Shown in pieces: positions 32,141-47,000 of a stretch of DNA of 64,000 nucleotides. The stretch comes from Apostichopus japonicus (taxonomy: Eukaryota > Echinodermata > Holothuroidea > Aspidochirotida > Stichopodidae). The translations under genes were made by a program, and so were the position numbers. A model generated the notes under the pieces. It searched no databases. It saw only the letters and a list, made by a program, of their open reading frames with translations, and was not told the DNA's origin. Position 1 is the stretch's first letter. Every line of letters begins with the position of its first letter. The DNA lies in the NCBI RefSeq assembly GCF_037975245.1, contig NC_092582.1, forward strand, positions 16,022,077 through 16,086,076. The letters are read 5' to 3'.

Positions 32141-35100
32141 CTGGTGTTAAATGACTTGTGACAAGTCTAAGTGGGTCTGGAAAAACTTAATAGGATTTGT
32201 ATGCAGTTGTAAACTTGATCTGCACAGCACTGTACCTAAGTAATGTATTACAATATCTTAGATGTGTTCTGTCTTACTTTTGTTTAATTATTAGAAATTT
32301 CTTAATTTTGTCTTTGCATAATATTCCTCAGGAGATTAGATGACAGTCAATATCTACCATACATTAGTTCATTGCCACTCTCATGTATGCCAATTTATTA
32401 TGATAATTACTGATTAAAACCACAATATTCCATTCTTAGGGTCTGCATTATTATGATCGAGGTTTTGTACCTGTTTGGCTATACCTTGCTAAAATGTTCC
32501 ATCATCAAAGGAAATGCACATCATTCAAGCACCTTTAATGACCCAATTTCTGAAAATTCCAAAAGTGCAAAGAACCTATTTCCAGAGATTGAGAAGATTT
32601 TGGTCAACAGAAATTAACCTCACGTTAAAGTTTAAAGACCCAATGACTGAGGAACAATGAATCGTCTCTGTTACGTTGAAGTCTATAGAATTGAACTAAA
32701 ATATGACGCAGAGTATAAATAAGTTGCTGTTGCTTGAAATGCATTCATTTTATTTGGTGACATTCAGCACATTTGATGCAGTGTAAGAAGCTAAGAGTAA
32801 TTGAAAAACATGCACTGTCTTGACTTGCAAGACAGTAAGTTTACCAACAAAAAGTAGCAATTCCTATAGCATATTGTAGTTGAAAATTATGTTTGGTTGT
32901 TAAAATACTATCTTAGACCTCATAAAATGCCCACAGTTAATATTTCATCATCCTTATCATGTTGAACTTTATTAATGGCACAAAAAATAACACAATAAAC
33001 AATATAATTTAGTGATAAAATTTTCTTGTATATATACATATATAGGTAGTAACCCCATCAAGTCCCTCTCCACCTCCCCTTCCCCCACCCACTCTTCCTT
33101 ATCCTCCTTCCCTCCCCCCACCCTTCCCCTGTTTTAATCACATTTAAGGCTTGTCAATCTTCCTAAATATATTCTGTGAATCATTTTTTCTCAGCGTGAT
33201 TTGAGGTTGATGACCTGAGGAAGATTAGAAGTTATTCTTTCTTATTACAGCACTGGTTTTTCTTGAGCAGGTTTTTGTTTTGACTAAAAAAGGTACTTTG
33301 TGGTCAGTAGGTAATTTGTTGCCTGTCCTCCTTTCCACTCTGAAGAAATTCTTGGAAATACGCTGTGGCTTTCTTTGCTCTGCATGCCTAAATGTCCTCA
33401 ACATGAGTGAGGAATTAGGGGAATAATAAGTCTGAAATGCTTGTTTCCATTTCTAAGAAGGTTCACAGTGAGTTAATTGGCATGGGGGGAGGGGGCTTCA
33501 GAGTTCATTTACCTTTCACACTTAATCAAAGTCAAATAACCTACGTGGAAATTATGGAATTCAGTATTACGTGACAACGAAAAAGTCAAAACGTTTAGAA
33601 TTTTTGGAAGTACAAATGTAACAGACATAAATTGACAGAATATTTATTTCATCAAAGAAAGTTTTAAACTGATTTTGTAATTTCACATAGATTTTGCTCA
33701 GATTGTATTAAAGAAGGACTTGAATAATTTTTTTATTTTTTTTTTATTTTTTAGCTGTGATCTGTCTTCAGAATTAATTACTGTACACATTAAATTATTG
33801 ATAATTTAAGTAATTTATTTTTACCTCAGTTTTCAAGGTTAATTTGTAATGAATGCTTATTAATTAAGCTACTCCTGAATTATTATTCTACTTGGCTTGG
33901 GAGGAAAACTATCTTGACTTTATAAAAAGAAAAGTGTGTTAACTTTGCTTCAGAGATTCTTTAGCTCACAAACCCCAACCTTTCCTGATATGTATGGTTG
34001 TTGATCTAACCTGTTCACATTTTCATGTGAAATAAAAAGTGTTTCCATAGAACTCTAACCACAGTAAAACTACACCCATCCTACTCATTCAACAACTATT
34101 TGAGATGATGTCATTTCAGGATGGTTCCACCCCATTGGCTCTATATCTCATTCATAGGTGGTTAGATTATTGTTGTAAAATGGTGGCTTTGGTTGGTAGG
34201 GGAATTCCTAATTGGTCTCTTTGTGAGTATTATAGGCTGCATGTAGCAGACAGCAATTTATGGCATCTGGCAGCAGGGTTGTTATGCCATCTTACAAACA
34301 GATGCTGATAGGGTTGGTGTCTTAGTCTCCTGGGGGCAGGAAGTGGCACAGGAACCAAGGAACAAAGCCACACAGAGCAAACAACCACTTTACTATGCAA
34401 GAGGGAAATATCATTTGTGTGTTAACTGGTGGATGGATAGGCCTATGTGTGTGTCTTTGTGCAATATATTATTATTATTAGGCAAAGCAAATTTGAAGAA
34501 ATCTTTGAGTTTTACTGTCTCATTTAAAGGATTAAATAGACAAATTTCATTTTTACATTTTGTGTGGAGCACATTTTATTTTCCAGTTATGGATTGTTCT
34601 GGTTTGTTATATTTTGTTCTGATGGAAGATTCTGTTTCACAATTGTGAAGTACATTTTGTTGTTGATTTTGGAAGGAATTGGTAAGCTCTGTTGTGTCAG
34701 GTAGTGTAAGTACAGGATATTGCAAATCTTGGCAGGAGACACATTTTCACAAATCTTGTTTATCGGATCAGAATTCAGACTATACTGATTGTTTATCACA
34801 CAAAATTCCGTTTGGATTTGTGCTGTGAGAAAAACAGAGAATTTGTGTTTTTATTTTTGAATCAAACACTGGAAGAGGCACATTCATGAAATTTCCTGGA
34901 GAGACCTAAATGGTGTATGAACAGTTAACTTCAACTTGATGAGAAGGGATAAGTAGCTTAATTGTAAATTTCAGGACAACTATCCTAAGTGCATGGGTGC
35001 ATGAGGGAATCCATGGAACAAGGAAAGATTCCAGTTGTGCTGAAAATGTTTTCGTGTAATATTTGTCATCGTCACCATCATCCTGGCTCTCTTAGCAACA

Positions 35101-35507
35101 AAGGTAAAAATTGTTATAATATGTATCCCCTTTGTTTTCTGTAATCTGTAATATTTATGTAAATGAGACAACAGTATAAACTACAATTGTTCATGTACAG
35201 TACAAAAAAGCATTGATACGTCCTCTAGACAACTGTTAAAGTGAAGGGAGTTGAGAGTTGAAAAAAGGCACACAATTTAATTTTGATATGTTTATTGTAG
35301 ACTGCATGTTTAAATGAACATTGTCATCAGTCAAGGTTCTATATTCTACACCACTTTTATTTATATGGGTTCATGCCCCTTTAAACATTTTAGGCCGATG
35401 TATGATAGTGGCTGCGACGACCTGTTCTAACCAACGAGCTGTTTGCAAGGTGCTGGCCATTACAGTTTAGTATGTCTTGTTTAACAGATACAACAGGGAA
35501 AACTTAA

Positions 35508-35733
35508 AGGTAGTCAGTATAGGCCCCAAATTATAGCACGCTATAATTGCTTTAAGTTTAAAAAAAGTACTTTCATGGAGGTCTTTACTCTCCAAGTTGT
35601 TCTCAGACATTTTTAAGGAACACACAAGATGACTGAATGTCCTGGATGGTTGTAATAAAAACAGTTTGAGAATCTTGAGCAAAGGTGACCATATTTGAAT
35701 ATCTAGCATATTTGGGGCCAATACAGCATACCT
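35508..35733. mobile_element. 226-bp MITE flanked by TTAA
   Basis: Left end AGGTAGTCAGTATAGGCCCC and right end GGGGCCAATACAGCATACCT are inverted repeats with a few mismatches. TTAA occurs at 35504-35507 and 35734-35737, as expected for piggyBac- or Kolobok-type insertion. An 84-codon minus-strand ORF spanning it is incidental. Confidence 0.75.
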
Positions 35734-38700
35734 TTAAGACTTTCAATGGTCTTAACTGTGACATGATTACTGAAACCTCCATTTATGGCTTTTATCTATC
35801 GTTAGAACAAACGCATTATAATAAACACATAATACTGTAGGAATGCCTCTCAGTACGTAGTAGTTTGAATAGACTTGTATGGATTTCTTTATATTGGTAA
35901 CTTAAAGGGGCAAGACGTGATCTGGCCAGTAAATTGAAATGGAGGTACAAAAGGTCTATATAACTCAAGACCTACTGTATGTAGGAAAAAACTTCATAAC
36001 ATAATAGCTTTCTGCTTTTATACGACCAAAACGGAACAAAGAACACACATGATTGCTTAAAAATCATAATGACCAGCTACACATGCCACTAAACAGTTAA
36101 TTTGCATCTCATTTACATAGTAAAAAATAAAAAAATCTTTTATGCTTTAGTTTACCATGCATTACAAATTTATCTAGCACAAACAGTGTTGAATCATATT
36201 CATCAGTATATACTCTGTTATTTGCATGAAGTTTATGAAAGGAACTGACATGTAGGTTTAGTTATTAGAATTGAGGAAAGAATACATTAACGTAACATTA
36301 CACTGAGGAGCCAGCTGACACACTACTGTATGAAAACTGGAGCCTTTATTAAAAAGGAGCATTCCATCCGTTTAGCATATTTTTAAACAAGAATATCTTG
36401 AACACTGAAATAGCTCTGTAGACACAGTTGGATCATTTCCCATTCTTTGCCGGTCGTTTTATTTTGGCCTATACCAATGGATAAGATCGGCATCATATTT
36501 AACAATGGTCACAGGTTGACATTGGTAAGGGATTAATAATATAATAAATAATATTTATTCACTACATTAAAATAGGCTAGGGATCTGAAGTGTTGCTTGC
36601 AAAATAATTTGGGAACGACAAAACGAGGGCTGTGTTAGATTCTGCACAAATACAAAGCACCCCTACATAATAGTGGAATATTCCGACGGGCTATCCGCTA
36701 AGCCCTTTTCTTGTTTATCTAATGTTCTTCAATCTGTAGACTGTAGAATGACTCCTCTCATACAGTTGACTATAAACTGTAGGAACCCATAGACTAATTG
36801 AGTCCTCATGTTTATAAATCTTTCCAGACATATTTGCTTCTAAGCCGCACTACAGATCAGAACCACTTAAATTTTGATGTCAAATGAACAGAAAGCATGC
36901 ATGTCCATTTAAAGTATATGGACACACATAGCCAATTTAATTGCCCCATTTTTAGTACATTTGATTTGTGTGATAATCTCATTCAAAATCTGTTGAAATT
37001 TTTCCGAAAAAGCTTTTTTCGTTTCCAAGATATACACATTTCAAGTTTTGATAAATCTGGGAAATGCATAAGATATGTGCAGACTATTATGTGGAGTGTT
37101 GCGCTCGTCAAAATTTCTTACTTAAGCCTTAATAAGTTAGCCCTAATTACAAGTTCACATATATCATTTGAATAATGTGATGTTCCTCTTTAGAAGACAA
37201 CCAAATATTTCGTAAAAATAGCCCTAGGCCACAAACCTGTGTTCAGTGTCCTTGAAACGAAGGTTGTAAAAACAAACGGAATAACATGATAGAAAATTAG
37301 GCAGTCTCTCCCTTTGCCTCACAATGTGCATAATTAGCTAATTAATAATGTTTATTCATAAATAAAACTAGAATTAAGAAAAGACTTGCAAAATGGTCAA
37401 TGTTTGATGGATTTTGATGGGAGTTGCAGCTATTTTCATGATTTCTAAATGCCTTTTAGAGAAATCAGGACAGCTGTTCATAGGTGTTCTTAGACCTGCA
37501 GTAGTAATGTATCATAGGTTCATTTCGTGAGCTGGCTGCAATGCCAATTCATTCACGCCGGTGTGTGCACATGTATGCTAAGAAATGTCAATAACAACAA
37601 CAAAATCGAGTGAACAGAAAGTAATGCATCATTGATGAGCTTGCAGGGGTTGCCTCGTTACCTACATGTAGGTCCCTGATTTGTAGAGGTAAAATGAAAC
37701 CACCTGGGTTCCCTTCTGAAAGTTTGAAGAGATTTGAAAGCTAAGCTAAAACAATGTGGAGAAAGGTTAGCATAATTAATGCTTATCCTCTCATAAATTG
37801 CCTATTTAAAATCGATGTTCTTGTAATATGCACCTCTATTTTATTAATAATTTCCACTTCCAAAATGGTTTTCGTTTGGTTACCATTAACATTTCCTTAT
37901 TAGTTTCAATTTTCATTATATCCTTTTACTTGAAACTAACTTATTTTGTAGGTATAGGCTTCAGTATTCAAGTCTTATAATCAATGTGAATGAGGTACAG
38001 TTATTAATAGAAAAAGCCTGACAGCTGCTGCTGCAGTCTGTACGTCCTATGGAAGTCTTATGACGGGTACGTTGCTCTTGAAATGTCGACCATACTCAAT
38101 TATGACTGCCCCTGTGTAGTACACAGTACAATATTAATTAGGCTATAAATAACTGTAGGGCTGGTGTATAGTACCTGCACACTCATCCCCCTTTCCCTCC
38201 ACCCCACCCCCCCTCTCATCCTCCCCCAAGAAAAGTCATGATTAACAAATGGTCTTCATGGGGAGAACCACATACTGTAAGGGCCAAACATATTTTAGAG
38301 GTCATTGGGATCGGCCCCAAACTTGAGAATATACTAAAAATATGCTAGAATTAGAAGTTTCTGAAAGTACCCTCCGGGAGGTTCTGGTCGTCAATATTCT
38401 TCCCCAAGACGTTGAGGATTTTTTTAAATAAACAACTCATAAGTCTCACTTTTCGGTTAAATAACTATTATTAGACTCGTGTCATTGTCAGAGTGTTAGA
38501 AATTCCAGCATGGGGGTGACCATTATCTAGCATATTTCTAGCATATTTTGGGGAACGTAAAAACATGATGACCTCAATAAAGCCAGCAGATCTGTAAAAG
38601 AGAATCGTATACACTTATACCACCCCTATAAGTATATGGCCTGTTATAGTGAATGCAGTCGGCGTATCTTCCATACCCGCATTGAATCTGTATGTACAGT

Positions 38701-41700
38701 ACCCTAGCTGTTAATTAAGTAGTAACAATATAGTAACGCTGCCCGTAGTATGTTGCTGTGGTTTATAGTACCTCATCTCCCACCATTTTATGATATACTG
38801 TATGTCTTGGTCATGATTTTGTTAATGGCCTTTCTGCCATAATCAATGAGACGTGTCTCCTTGAGCTTAACAAGGGATAATTGTTACATCCTATTCACAA
38901 GTCAGTCAGTATACTACAAGTACTCGGCCAGGCAAAGGGGGGATGGGGGTGAGAAAAAAATATATGTATTCTCCTTATTTTTTCCCCTCACTTTTCCAAT
39001 GGATTAGCTGCCAGTCAAGCTCAACATACTCATGTATTAACATATATATGTTTCATGCTATATAGCAAGTTTGGTGTCTTTTCTAATAAGGAATGGGAAG
39101 TCCTCATTTCCTGCCCCAGTTGTAAAGGCTTAAAGGGAAAATGTATTAATTTATGGGTAAGATGATAATAAGCCTAGGGAATACCACTTTTGTGGTTTTT
39201 AATTTGAATGCAAGTTTAAGAGAATATATACTGCAATAGGTTTGAACAAACTGTTTCAAGTTGGATTGAAAATGTAGAATTATATCATGCAAAAGACATT
39301 CCAAGTGGACTGAATTGAATACAATGAAGTTATGAGACTGTTTTCATGAAGAACACCCACAGGAGGTACAGTGAAGGCATATCAAAATAGAAGTCGATCC
39401 GAATAAACCTCTTTGGCCATGAACCATGGAATGAACCGTACATCCTGGTAAAAAGAAGAAAAAAAACTTTGTTGATAAAAGTTGGCTGTAAAATCTTTTG
39501 GAAATAACATTTCTGGCACACAGTCAGAGAGGGCTAAAGCGTGCAGCCTCTTTAAATGGGCATTCAAGTTATAATGGTGTGATCATGGGCTGTACCATGA
39601 AGTAATATTACAGTACATTGTCTATTGTACTGTAGAAGGAGCAAGGTTGAGATAAAGGTAAAAGCAGGAAGTCACCATCATCTTGTTTGTGAGTATTTTT
39701 GAGTCTCAAGGCTAAATCTGTTAATCAAATTTAAAGTTTGTGTATCAACAGAGTTTTGTTTCGCTAATGCAAGGTGACAATTAGGCAAAGGCTGGCGACC
39801 AAAACTGGTTTGAGGAACAACATTTATCGTAGACCCCCCAAAACGCCAATTTGAAACGGATTAGCCGCCTGTTCCTAGTCCCCTGATTGGTTTCTATGAT
39901 TATGAGTGTAATAAAACTTGTTGCTAAATAAGGAATAATGAATATGTAAATGAAAAGCCAAAAGTTTATCATTGGCTTAAATTTTTTAATTATTGCAGTA
40001 ATTTGTTATAGTCTGGTGGGAACAAATTTAGTCCACAAAGGGTAAACAGTGGCCCTTAATTGAAAACATATTATTAAGGGTAATCTGCCATTTGTGTTGA
40101 CCGACATCGCACAATGAATGATTTGTTAAACTAGGTAAAAACTTTCAAGGTTTCAGACTGACAAAAAAAAAGAAAAAAAAGATTGTCTTGAATTGTGAAA
40201 TTTTTTTTGTTTGCACTGCATAAACCTGCATTCTGTGATGAATAAAGTCTAACTTATATTTAGTGAAATGTTCAGTTCTAGTTTGTATTCCACATTGATA
40301 TGTTTGTTAAATTGAGAGGTAAATTTCTAATAATTTTTGTAGTGTCTACATGATAGATATATGACCCAAATGTCTGTACAAAGTAATACAATCAATGTCA
40401 TCACCCAAATATGCTAGAAAAAGACCAGAAATAACCTGCCTGCTATATGGTTTAAAGGCTCAATGCTTCCATCAGGGTAAGACCCTACAACTGAGATAAT
40501 ATTGTCACATTGCCTATGAGAGAACCTCATAATCATCTGGGAATAATTTGGAGGTGTTTATAACCCACAGGAAGAATAAAAGTTTGGGAACAATTTTTAG
40601 TTATCACTTCAAAATGGTGTGAGGGGGTAATACTAGTGACCTTTAGGTCTCAAGAGGTATTTGTTTGGACCAGAGTGAGTCAATAAACTCACATTTGTTA
40701 GAGCATTGTTGGTCAGACCAGCATTGCCTTTCCTACCAACACGTGTCCTACCTGATAAAAAATATTATGGTAGCTCCAGACTCTGTATTTTCAACAAACA
40801 AAGTACTTCTTACCTGTTGGTGCTATTCAGTGCTTGTGTGCTTAGCTGGAAGTATGTGATAAAGTATATTACTATAATGATTTTCTTGACATGTTGCTGT
40901 TTGGGTATACAGGGCTCCTTATGATGTGTAGTTGTGCCCTAATGTGTTGGTTCCATCTAATGAATATTAATGAGTGGGTGTGGCTTAACAGAAAAGTCGT
41001 AAAAAATGTCAATATCTCTTCAACTGTGTGTCCTATTTGGTAATACTGTATATACTTGGTATGGTGATGTAACTACATAGTATGTATATGTTCTTTGCAC
41101 GAACAATTAGGCCTACAATTATTGGGACCATCTGGGCCATAAAAAGTTCGGGCACATCTTTTGGGCCGGGTTGGCCCAATTTGATTTCCACCTTAAATGC
41201 ATTTGGAACACATTCTTTGAGCCCAATTTTGTGTGGCGCGAAAATTTTTGGATCATTTGGTACCACATTCCTTAGGGTTCTATTTTTGGGGGGCAAATAT
41301 AGTTTGGAGTCAGTTTGTTTGCACCAAATATACTTGGGAACATTTAGGCATATCATTTTGTTGGTCCCAGTTGTTTGCAATAACTCTGCAACCAATAAAT
41401 CGGATTGTATCCAAACTTGGAATACAGTTGTTGGTAAGTAGCTGGTACACATTCTTTGGGCCCACTATTTTTGGGGGATCAAATTTTTGTGGGCACAAGT
41501 TTGTGAATATTACCATGTACAGTATGGCATACCACACTATGAATATGTTCAGACATCGTTTTTGTTTTTGTGTTTATATTAGAATGTGATTGTCAGCAAG
41601 TCATTATTGATTTCATTTGATGCTAACAAGTTTACTGCTTTGAGAATGTTCATTGATAGTTTCAACCACATGAAGTTAAAGCATGTCAAAACTTAAAATT

Positions 41701-42053
41701 TAAATAAAGTTATTCGATTGGAGTGGAAACATGACCATTCTCACTCATGGCCTGTATTATTATGGTATAATAGTCTGAGAAAATATCTTCAAATAATTTA
41801 CCAAATTGATTGCAAAGATGTTTGCTATCAAATGGTGCTTATGTTTAGAAATTAGTGTAGCAATGAACTGGATATCAAGTACAGTACAAGTACCAGCCAA
41901 ACTACGGCATCATAAAAACTAGAAGAAAATGAAGCAATCCATTCATTTTGACAACCCTCATTTCTCAAGCACACCTCACTGCAGTCGAGGTCTATTTTTT
42001 AATTTCTACTAAGAGCTAGCTAGACGTGAATGAATCACTGGCTGAAGTTGATA

Positions 42054-44066
42054 ACCAGTGCTAGTACTTGAAATCTATCATATTTAGGCATCTTAATTAC
42101 ATTTAGGATCATATGAATACTCTATTACAACTACTTGGATATAGGCAACAGGATGACTTTGTAAGGTTGGAGTATAGTACAGGCTGCTACACACACACTC
42201 ACACATATACTGTACATGCACTTTATATAATTCAACCGCATGTACAAACCTGCAGACACGTACTGTACTGTATGTATATATAGCACTGTGTCAAAAGTGT
42301 TTGACAGGTGATAAATTTGGAAAATGTGCCTATACAGGTAAGGTTTGGGGAACCAGTGCTAGTACTTGAAATCTACCATATTTAGGCATCTTAATTACAT
42401 TTAGGATCATATTGATACTCTATTACAACTACTTGGATACATATAGGCAACAGGATGACTTTGTAAGGTTGGAGTGTAGTACAGGCTGCTACACACACAC
42501 TCACACATATATACATGCACTTTATATAATTCAACCGCATGTACAAACCTGCAGACATGTACTGTACTGTATGTATATATAGCACTGTGTCAAAAGTGTA
42601 TGACAGGTGATAAATTTGGAAAGTGTGCCTATACAGGTAAGGTTTGGGGAACCAGTGCTAGTACTTGAAATCTATCATATTTAGGCATCTTAATTACATT
42701 TAGGATCATATGAATACTCTATTACAACTACTTGGATATAGGCAACAGGATGACTTTGTAAGGTTGGAGTATAGTACACACACAGTCACACATATACATG
42801 CACTTTATATAATTCAACCACATGTACAAACCTGCAGACACGTACTGTACTGTATGTATATATAGCACTGTGTCAAAAGTGTTTGACAGGTGATAAATTT
42901 GGAAAATGTGCCTATACAGGTAAGGTTTGGGGAACCAGTGCTAGTACTTGAAATCTATCATATTTAGGCATCTTAATTACATTTAGGATCATATGAATAC
43001 TCTATTACAACTACTTGGATATAGGCAACAGGATGACTTTGTAAGGTTGGAGTATAGTACACACACAGTCACACATATACATGCACTTTATATAATTCAA
43101 CCACATGTACAAACCTGCAGACACGTACTGTACTGTATGTATATATAGCACTGTGTCAAAAGTGTTTGACAGGTGATAAATTTGGAAAATGTGCCTATAC
43201 AGGTAAGGTTTGGGGAACCAGTGCTAGTACTTGAAATCTATCATATTTAGGCATCTTAATTACATTTAGGATCATATGAATACTCTATTACAACTACTTG
43301 GATATAGGCAACAGGATGACTTTGTAAGGTTGGAGTATAGTACACACACAGTCACACATATACATGCACTTTATATAATTCAACCACATGTACAAACCTG
43401 CAGACATGTACTGTACTGTATGTATATATAGCACTGTGTCAAAAGTGTTTGACAGGTGATAAATTTGGAAAATGTGCCTATACAGGTAAGGTTTGGGGAA
43501 CCAGTGCTAGTACTTGAAATCTATCATATTTAGGCATCTTAATTACATTTAGGATCATATGAATACTCTATTACAACTACTTGGATATACTGTAGGCAAC
43601 AGGATGACTTTGTAAGGTTGGAGTATAGTACAGGCTGCTACACACACACTCACACATATATACATGCACTTTATATAATTCAACCGCATGTACAAACCTG
43701 CAGACATGTACTGTACTGTATGTATATATAGCACTGTGTCAAAAGTGTTTGACAGGTGATAAATTTGGAAAATGTGCCTATACAGGTAAGGTTTGGGGAA
43801 CCAGTGCTAGTACTTGAAATCTATCATATTTAGGCATCTTAATTACATTTAGGATCATATTGATACTCTATTACAACTACTTGGATATAGGCAACAGGAT
43901 GACTTTGTAAGGTTGGAGTATAGTACACACACAGTCACACATATATACATGCACTTTATATAATTCAACCACATGTACAAACCTGCAGAGTGTATGTTAC
44001 TATATAGCACTGTGTCCAAAGTGCTTGACAGGTGATAAGTTTGGAAATTGTGCCTACAGGTACAGA
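42054..44066 (+). repeat. Satellite-like array, 283-300-bp unit, seven copies
   Basis: Units start at ACCAGTGCTAGTACTTGAAA at 42054, 42352, 42651, 42934, 43217, 43500 and 43800. Spacings are 298, 299, 283, 283, 283 and 300 bp. Length differences come from presence or absence of CAGGCTGCTAC and CTGTA segments beside a CA-rich stretch. Units are highly similar, apart from the last, which decays after about 43985. Every unit contains TACAGGTAAGGTTTGGGGAA, a strong splice-donor lookalike. Confidence 0.92.
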
Positions 44067-47000
44067 TTGGGGAAAATTTCTAAAACTTGTACAGGTATAT
44101 ATATATATATATATACAGTATATATACTTTGAACTTAATTACTAATTTGTTTGAAGTCTATATGCATAATATGATCTTCCTGTAATCGTGTAATCTTTTG
44201 GTGGATTTAAGTATGAGATTTTTCTCAAGTATTTTTTCTGTTTTTTTATTTTTTTTAGTAGTATCAACTTCCTCGCCCAAGCCTAGAATAAATGGATAAA
44301 AATTTAAAAATATAATAATAATGACAGTATGAAAATGAAAGAGTAAAGTTAAAATAGGTTCACGAGGTAGAAATGAAAAAACTGAAACTGCTGTGCATTC
44401 GCAAAAAGCAAACTGAAAACTTAGTAAGATATAAAAGCCACTAAACGGCAATTTTCGAGTGTTAGTACTAATTCTGTGCAAAGGGCAGGCTATCCGAGCA
44501 CTAACTCAAGTCTGTATGTCGTGGAAGAAAAGACAAGAGACACAAATGATATTATTTCGACCCCTGGAGGAAAACGAAATTTTCCTTACCATGTGACAGC
44601 TATGAAACAATATCTTCATTCTACACTTCATACACCTTAATGGATCATTGGTGGTTGCCTCTAAAATATTCCAGAAAGTTTCAACTTTGGAAATTTTGAA
44701 GTATGCAAATAATGCTCCTGTTTGTTTTTCAATCAAGTGAATAGGGGGCAATCAAAAAAGGGTTAAAGTCATTATTGCCTTGTTTGATTTAATTTATATT
44801 ACCGAAACGTGTGTGAAAGCCTGGACCAGGCGAGCTATTTAATCACTCGTTGTTCATCCCTCCATTGCAGTGTAGTTCTTTCCAGTTTTATGACAAAAGG
44901 TTTGTGCCAAGCCAAACAACAAGCAAATTTAACCACTAGCTACTTTTAACAATACCCAAGCAAAATCAACAGCTCGGATGTATTGTCTGTGTTTTTCTTA
45001 AGACATTTTTACGATATGTACATTGTGCCCTCAACCGAATATTTTCCCACAGTTATATAGCCATACATGAGAGATAAGATACAGTATTGTGTGCATATTG
45101 TGCTCTTCCTAACCTGACTGAGGTGTAGGCTATCATTCTTTACCCTGTCCTGCACCAACTTTCCTCATTGAATGTACCCAATTGCTTGAATGCCTATACA
45201 ATCAGCTAAGCAGTTCCATTTGATCCATATAATTATATGTATTACATATGGAATTATGTAACTATACAATGGAATAACTAGAAGCTCTGCTTGCATGCAT
45301 CATCACAGCTCCAAATTGAGTCATCATCTTTGCACTTTTTCTATATGTACTTTTATGCAATTTAGCAGACCACTTGGAGATCTCTATTATAACGACGGTC
45401 GTGATATGCTTGAGTAAGTCAACCATAGATTTGATTGCTGTCAAGCATGCATTGCAATGTCATAGCATTAACAGTAAGTGTTGCAGCTCATCATCATTTC
45501 GCTATATATTGATTCGAGCTTAGCCAGTCTGACTGGTTAATACGCTAAACTACCGGCGGCGCAAGCAGTGACTATAACAATTTAATAACCCTACTCTGTT
45601 CCAGATCCTTATTCAGTCCTTGTACACGCATGTACACACAGTATGTTAAACCAGTACTGGAAATATACTTATATTTGTAAAATACATTATGGGCATGGAT
45701 CTTGACTGATATATATGCCCATGTACCCATTACATGTTGCATGTAAAGTGAGTTGAGTTACATGTAAGACATCTTCGCATGGCCAGTTTGTATAAATTTC
45801 TTTCTAAATTAGGCAGAGCTGGTCATTTCCAAGTTCTCTGGGAACATGTATGCTGTCAATTTTTACCTATTTCCAGATATTCCCATGATGAGGTAACAGA
45901 GTAGGGTACTTCAATGATTACTTGTAGTATTAAGATGAGGTCAAGGCATGACCCAGACAGACATTTTTTATTTATTTATTTATTTGTTTTAATTTTTTTA
46001 TAGTCATCTTTAATGAGGGTAGTCCTGCTCAGTGCAGAAGTACTGCTTTCCAGAGGAGCCCTTAATATATAGGCCATGCACTTGATACAGTGTTAACCTT
46101 TAATAATAAGAAGGGATGGAATGAAACACTCAATGCAAGCTTTCCATGTTCAGTAACATAAACTTAAAAAGGTAAAAAAGTCAAAACATCAGCAAAATTG
46201 ACACGCTTTAAAAATCCATAAAACTTACACAAACACACACACAGTATAGCTGAACCTTAGAACAAATTTTCAGTTGAAAATACCACGTTCACATTGCACT
46301 CCTTACTCTCCAAGCTTTTCATACATTGAAACTCTTGCAAGTCTTTCGAGAGGTGAAGTAGTCTAATAAGATAGCTATCTCATTTTATACTTCTTTTTCC
46401 TGGAAACGGCGTGAGCTCTCCGGCAGCACCTTGCAAATTGCCCCGTCTCCAATAGCTAGAACTGAGCTGTATGTGTGACATCCTGGAACTACTGTATGGT
46501 GAAATAACTATTGCCCTCAGGCTAATTTACTCTCTGGATGACATCCAGTGAAGTTGACACACATAACAATTATATGTAAAATTTATTCAAATTGGATTGT
46601 CATCATCAGGATTATATTATGTGAACTTTGACCTTGTGCAGAATGCATATATGTTACAGCGGAAATATCACACACACACACACACTCACGCACACGCACA
46701 CAAAAATTGCCTGAAGGTGTTCTGGTTTTAGCTCAGTAGGATACAAATTTTTTCTTTTTTTTGTATCATTATATAAGCTATGTTCTTACTTTACTATCCT
46801 CTTATTAATTGCATTCTTAGCTCGTTACCCACAGATTGCGAGCAGATCTTATATCCAGGAGATCCTCATGTTGGGAAATTTAGTGGTCATTTAATTATAC
46901 ATGTTGCTAAATTTATAACCTTGATTAATACGGAATTTGAACTATTTTGATTGCAATTGTTAAGTGTAAAAGCTAAATAGCATGGGGAATGTGGACACTG

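Noticed and set aside
34343-34648. 101-codon ORF
   Set aside because: No recognisable domain; composition like surrounding intron.
38305-38575. Possible MITE with GAGGTCAT...ATGACCTC ends
   Set aside because: Inner parts of the ends match poorly and no convincing target duplication was found; kept only as a possible relative of the 35.5-kb element.
44506-44751. Minus-strand ORF with Cys pairs (CMKC)
   Set aside because: Cys/His spacing does not make a recognisable zinc finger and nothing around it suggests a gene.
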